Part shown: one piece after another, positions 60,134 through 64,000 of the stretch | How the letters are laid out: every line of letters begins with the position of its first letter | Position numbering within the stretch: the first letter of the stretch is position 1 | Notes under the pieces: generated by a model | Databases searched by the model: none | Told to the model about the DNA's origin: nothing | What the model saw: the letters and a program-made list of their open reading frames with translations, nothing else | Program-made: the position numbers and the translations under genes | Source: JBGPQJ01 sp963709295 | GTDB lineage: Bacteria > Chloroflexota > Anaerolineae > Anaerolineales > Villigracilaceae | DNA length: 64,000 bases | Reading direction: 5' to 3' | NCBI GenBank assembly: GCA_963709295.1 | Contig: CAVPVW010000003.1 | Coordinates: 496,001 to 560,000 of the forward strand

Positions 60134-61619
60134 CTATCGTTGATAAAGGTAATTAAGATCCAAAAGCCATGCTTTCAGCTCGGGGCTCAAAGCAGACTCA
60201 GGCATTCGCCACATCCAATTGCCTGTTTCTTTACCGGGGAAATTCATGCGGGCATCAGTACCAAGCCTTAGAAAATCCTGCAAAGGAGCGATGGCAATGG
60301 CTGCAACAGAACTCCATGCTGCTCTGATCAAATCACCCGCGAAATCGTCGCCGCTCCGACCGAAATAACGTCGATAAAATTCCTTCTCGTTTTCGGGAGC
60401 AGTGGCATACCATCCCAGCGCAGTATCGTTATCGTGTGACCCTGTGTACACAACACAATTTTCGAGATGATGATGCGGCAGGAATGGATTGTCTGGTCCG
60501 GAAAAGCCAAATTGAAGTATTTTCATTCCGGCTAATTTAAATGAATCCCTTAGTTCAATTACATCTGGCGTAATTTCTCCCAAATCTTCAGCGAGAATAG
60601 GAAGATCACCAAAGGCGGATTTAATTGCGTTAAGGAAATCCGCTCCTGGCCCGGGTACCCATCTGCCTTTTTCAGCAGTTTTTGCATTCCCTGGGACCTC
60701 CCAATAGCCAGCAAAACCGCGGAAATGATCCAGGCGGACAATGTCCACCATGCTCAGAATAGCTTTAAAACGATTGATCCACCATTGGTACTCGCCAGCT
60801 TTATGAACCTCCCACCGATAAAGCGGATTCCCCCACAGTTGACCGGTGGGCGAAAAATAATCCGGAGGGTACTCCTGCCACAACTGTCGGTCTCCCGGAA
60901 TTATCAAAATAGAATAATTCGGGATTGGACCATGCATCCGAGCTGTCGTACGCAACAAAAATCGGAATATCGCCGATGATCTTCACGCCTTTTTGGTTGG
61001 CATATCTCTTCACCGCCGCCCATTGACGGAAAAACAACCACTGCCTGAAAGCATGGCGGGAGATTTCTCCTGCGAGTTTTACTTGTGCAGCATTGAGGGC
61101 TTCCGCTTTCCTGAGGCGAGTGCCGGGCTCCCATGTCCCCCAGGCAGCACCCTCATGGGCATCTTTGAGCGCCATGAACAGGGTGAAGTCGTCCAACCAG
61201 AAGGCATTGGCGTTGCAGAACGCGGCGAACTCGCTTCTCAGCTCTTCGGAACCACTTTGCTCAAAATGCAAATAAGCGATATCCAACAAAACGGGCTTCC
61301 AGGTGAATATCTCTCCATAATCCACTTGACCAGCTGGAAACTCGGGGATTTCCTTTAAATCATCAGGCAGCAAGAGGTGGTCGTTGAGCAGAAGGTCTGG
61401 ACTGACAAGGTAGGGATTCCCCGCAAAGGCTGAAAAACACTGATAGGGCGAATCGCCATATCCAGTGGGACCGAGCGGCAGGACCTGCCAAAGCTTGCAT
61501 CCACTTTCAGAAAGAAAATCGATCCACTTAAAGGCTGCCGGTCCAAGGTCACCTATGCCATAAGGCCCGGGCAAACTTGTCGGGTGAAGCAAAATCCCAC
61601 TGGAACGATTTAGTTTCAT
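60134..61619 (-). pseudogene. malQ: 4-alpha-glucanotransferase (GH77), frameshifted at 60867-60869
   Basis: Two minus-strand frames make a 494-residue amylomaltase. The first starts with RSSGILLHPTSLPGPYGIGD and runs to RPTVVAGVP; the second resumes with PDYFSPTGQLWGNPLYRW. One surplus base in the CCC run (coding strand; GGG at 60867-60869 on +) explains the break. Catalytic regions are intact: RLDHFRGFAGYWE (nucleophile Asp), LAEDLGEITPDV (acid/base Glu) and YTGSHDNDTALGW. It rearranges maltodextrins during glycogen turnover. It follows glgC by 14 bases, so glgA-glgC-malQ looks like one operon. Confidence 0.88.
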
Positions 61620-61633
61620 AAACTCTCCTGTCC

Positions 61634-62920
61634 CTAGTCACTAATCTCAAATGGCTGACGCTTGGTTTGGACGAAGGAACCGGACTCGACGACCAGCGAA
61701 TCAAAATCCGAAAACACCACATCGGTGCCAATCAGAGTGCCTGGCTTAACCACAATCTCTGGAGGCAACTTGCTATTTTTCCCTATCAGCACCAGACCGA
61801 GGTCGCTCGATTCTGTTTGATTACCCCCTGACGTCACGCCTCCAACCGTTGAATTTTCTCCGACTTGCACACGCTTATCTAGGATGGCTCTCTCAACCTT
61901 CGCTCCGGCACATACCCTGCAATCTGTCATTAAAATCGACTCCCGAACTACTGCCCCAGATTGTACAACCACTCCCGGGGACAAGATACTGCTTTCAACA
62001 ATCGCGCCTCTTTCGATGATGCACCCATCCGACAACATGGAATTCGTTACCTTGCCATCGCGTTCGATCCAGACTGGAGGCCTCTCTTCAGTACGGGTAT
62101 GGATGACCCAGCGCCTGTCATTCAAATTCAAAGGAGGATCAGGTACCAGCAAGTCCATCTGAGCCTGCCAGTAGGACTCAATTGTTCCCACGTCCACCCA
62201 ATAACCGCTGTAAGGATAGGCAAAAACTCTTCTCCCCTCCGCGACCAGGCGAGGCAGGATATTCCTGCCAAAATCATGAACGGAATCATGCTGATGCCGG
62301 TCCGACCACAACGCACGATCAAGGACATTAAGGTTGAAGACATAGACGCCCATATTCGCGAGAGTCGATGTCGGGTTCTTCGGTTTTTCGATAAAAGATG
62401 TGACTTTATAATACTCATCCACGCCCACGATGCCGTAGCGAGAGGCCTCTTCGACGGGCACCGAAACCGTTGCCATCGTTACGTCCGCCTGATGATCGAT
62501 GTGGAAAGTAATCAACGCATCATAATCCATGGCGTAGATATGGTCACCGGATAATATTAGAATGTGGTCGGGGCTTTCTCTCTTGATGAAGCTGAAATTC
62601 TGCTGCACTGCATCGGCAGTGCCAACAAACCAATCGGTTCCAAAACGCGCTTTATAAGGTGTGTAAATTCGTATCCCACCGGTGAAATCGCGGTTGAGGT
62701 CCCAGGGACCACCTGCCCCAATGTGCTCGATCAAGGATTGAGGCCGGTATTGAGCCATCATCATGACATCAAACAGCCCGGAATTGGTACAGTTTGACAA
62801 AGCAAAATCAATGATTTGATACTTCCCCGCGAAGGGTACAGCCGGTTTTGCGCGTTTTGCAGTAAGAACACTTAAACGCGATCCCTCGCCGCCCGCCAGG
62901 ATGACAACTCGTGTTTTCAT
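61634..62920 (-). CDS. glgC: glucose-1-phosphate adenylyltransferase
   Basis: 428 residues. The nucleotidyltransferase start is VVILAGGEGSRLSVLTAKRA, with KPAVPFAGKYQIIDFALSNC. The catalytic region has LILSGDHIYAMDYDALI, the sugar site has FIEKPKNPTST, and WVDVGTIESYWQAQMDLL follows. The C-terminal third is a left-handed beta-helix (DGCIIERGAIVESSILSPGV and repeats). It makes ADP-glucose for the glycogen synthase encoded just upstream and is normally allosterically controlled. The frame is intact, unlike both neighbours. Confidence 0.95.
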   Translation of the reverse strand: MKTRVVILAGGEGSRLSVLTAKRAKPAVPFAGKYQIIDFALSNCTNSGLFDVMMMAQYRPQSLIEHIGAGGPWDLNRDFTGGIRIYTPYKARFGTDWFVGTADAVQQNFSFIKRESPDHILILSGDHIYAMDYDALITFHIDHQADVTMATVSVPVEEASRYGIVGVDEYYKVTSFIEKPKNPTSTLANMGVYVFNLNVLDRALWSDRHQHDSVHDFGRNILPRLVAEGRRVFAYPYSGYWVDVGTIESYWQAQMDLLVPDPPLNLNDRRWVIHTRTEERPPVWIERDGKVTNSMLSDGCIIERGAIVESSILSPGVVVQSGAVVRESILMTDCRVCAGAKVERAILDKRVQVGENSTVGGVTSGGNQTESSDLGLVLIGKNSKLPPEIVVKPGTLIGTDVVFSDFDSLVVESGSFVQTKRQPFEISD

Positions 62921-62965
62921 ATCATCGCTCCTGTCCCACGGAATTAGAAATATCCACCAGGCATA

Positions 62966-64000
62966 TCAATCAGAGACCTTGTTGGCTGTCAATTGTTGAT
63001 ATAAATCCAGATATTGCCTGGCCGCGTTTTCCCAGGAAAAATCCTGGGACATTCCATTGTGCTGCAACCTCAACCACCGGTCCCGGTCGCCATAAACAAG
63101 GAGGGCTTCCCTCAGACAATTGGCGAAAGCACCCGGGGAGGCTTCGTCAAACAGAAATCCCGTCCCGCTCACAGTATCGGTATACCCGTGAATGGTATCA
63201 TTCAAGCCGCCCGTTGCCCGACCGAGGGGTACACAGCCGTACCGCATGGCGATCATCTGCGCCAGACCGCATGGTTCGTACCTTGAAGGCATCAGCAAAA
63301 TATCAGCCCCGGAATAGATTTGCCTGGACAGGCGTGCGTCATATCGAATCTCAGCACAGACACGCTCGGGCATCTCGTCCTGAAGGGAGCGAACCGCGGA
63401 TTCCAGGTAGGGGATTCCCGTCCCCAGGATGACCGCCTGCCAGTTTTGATCAACCGTTTGTCTTAATCCATCGACGGCAATGTCCACCCCTTTTTGCGGG
63501 TCCATCCTTGTGATCATTGCAAGAAGAGGAACGTCTGGATTAAACAGGCAATCCCAAAGAGGATTGCAATTTGGCTTTATTTTCAGCTCGGCTCTCAAGG
63601 CTTGCTCCGTCATAATTCGCGGTCAGGGCAGAATCAGTTCTTGGGTCCCACAACTCCAAATCCAGACCGTTAAGGATTCCTGAAAGGGCATCCGCCCGAG
63701 TGCGGAGAAAATCCTGCAAACCGCAACCGAATTCAGGGGTTAGCAGTTCCAGGGCATAGGCAGGCGATACGGCTACAATCGCATCCGCGGTCGCCAACGC
63801 CATGGGGAGCGGAAAATGTCGCGCCCAATCCGGGAGGTGCGGATTCGAGGAAGGATGAAGACCATAAGCGCTTAAGTGCGGAGAAGCACCTCCGCCCATG
63901 AACGGCAGATTGTGGACTTCAATTATTGACTTAATCCAGGCGTAACGCGGATCAGCCAATCGATGGTGAAGCGCGTAGACGGCTGGGGCTGTATGCCAGT
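62966..64000 (-). pseudogene. glgA: glycogen synthase (GT5), frameshifted at 63542-63544 and cut by window edge
   Basis: The coding strand is open from the window edge (WHTAPAVYALHHR, continuing into LADPRYAW) and carries GlgA features: IIEVHNLPFMGG, AIVAVSPAYALELLTPEFGCG, then the EC domain LAMITRMDPQKGVDIAVDGL and MPSRYEPCGLAQMIAMRYGC with the EX7E donor site. The first frame stops after QSSLGLPV at a TAA; the second continues NPDVPLL. One extra T on the coding strand (AAA at 63542-63544 on +) explains this. The N-terminal part with the KxGG acceptor site lies outside the window. It polymerises ADP-glucose into glycogen and leads the operon with glgC and malQ. Confidence 0.88.

Noticed and set aside
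63540..63548. Programmed frameshift in glgA at GTT-TAA-T
   Set aside because: It resembles the 7682 site, but GTT would not re-pair as well after a +1 slip, and no stimulatory element is seen; an extra T is the simpler cause.
1..64000. CRISPR array, insertion sequence, integrase, phage or toxin-antitoxin genes
   Set aside because: Looked for regularly spaced repeats, transposase or integrase motifs and terminal repeats; none found. Inverted repeats present are terminators or operators.

Overview
The window looks like a chromosomal segment of a Chloroflexota bacterium, most probably class Anaerolineae. This is inferred from gene content, not from a marker phylogeny: secreted proteins with Thr/Pro-rich linkers, a family-1 sugar ABC importer next to GH57/GH13 enzymes, a DtxR-FeoA-like regulator pair with a two-gene FeoB, a tungsten-type aldehyde oxidoreductase, and FHA genes beside a RodA-type gene. 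I see no phage, insertion sequence, CRISPR array or rRNA. There is one tRNA. After start-codon correction no stretch over about 300 bases lacks a gene; the longest gap (16354-16647) holds a terminator and nothing else I can name.

Layout. 1-12.2 kb (+): alpha-glucan use. A ROK kinase end, a maltose-type importer (binding lipoprotein and two permeases, no ATPase here), a GH57 lipoprotein and three GH13 enzymes. 12.2-17.5 kb: patatin lipase, an AHSA1-PDZ-DinB fusion, a deoxynucleoside kinase, pirin and a DinB-like protein. 17.6-21.6 kb (+): an iron-uptake operon behind a strong promoter that overlaps a perfect 16-bp palindrome. 21.6-33.6 kb: mixed housekeeping genes (PIG-L deacetylase, histone-deacetylase-like hydrolase, nitroreductase, PPDK, two-component system, NYN-LOTUS protein, glycosyltransferase). 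33.67 kb: tRNA-Thr(CGU). 33.8-48.0 kb (-): a ten-gene amine/amino-acid catabolic island with an Lrp-type regulator, four class-III aminotransferases, a CoA-acylating semialdehyde dehydrogenase, a carboxynorspermidine/saccharopine dehydrogenase relative, two permeases and an aldehyde ferredoxin oxidoreductase. 48.2-57.8 kb: S1 protein, AI-2E permease, IscA-like protein, SH3 protein, zinc-ribbon protein, hydroxyacid dehydrogenase, two FHA proteins, MTA phosphorylase and a SEDS-transpeptidase fusion whose transpeptidase motifs are lost. 57.8-60.1 kb: ferredoxin, superoxide dismutase, EamA permease. 60.1-64 kb (-): glycogen synthesis (malQ, glgC, glgA).

How it fits together. Glucans would be cut outside by lipoprotein hydrolases, imported, cut again in the cytoplasm, and stored through GlgC/GlgA/MalQ. 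The 34-48 kb island could turn putrescine, GABA and beta-alanine-like amines into semialdehydes and then acids or acyl-CoA, with AOR passing electrons to ferredoxin. That pathway is inference and is the most interesting system in the window.

Quality note. Seven genes are interrupted by eight single-base indels, and one lipoprotein has an in-frame stop. Several indels lie in short homopolymers, so consensus error is likely, but five of the eight fall in alpha-glucan enzymes.
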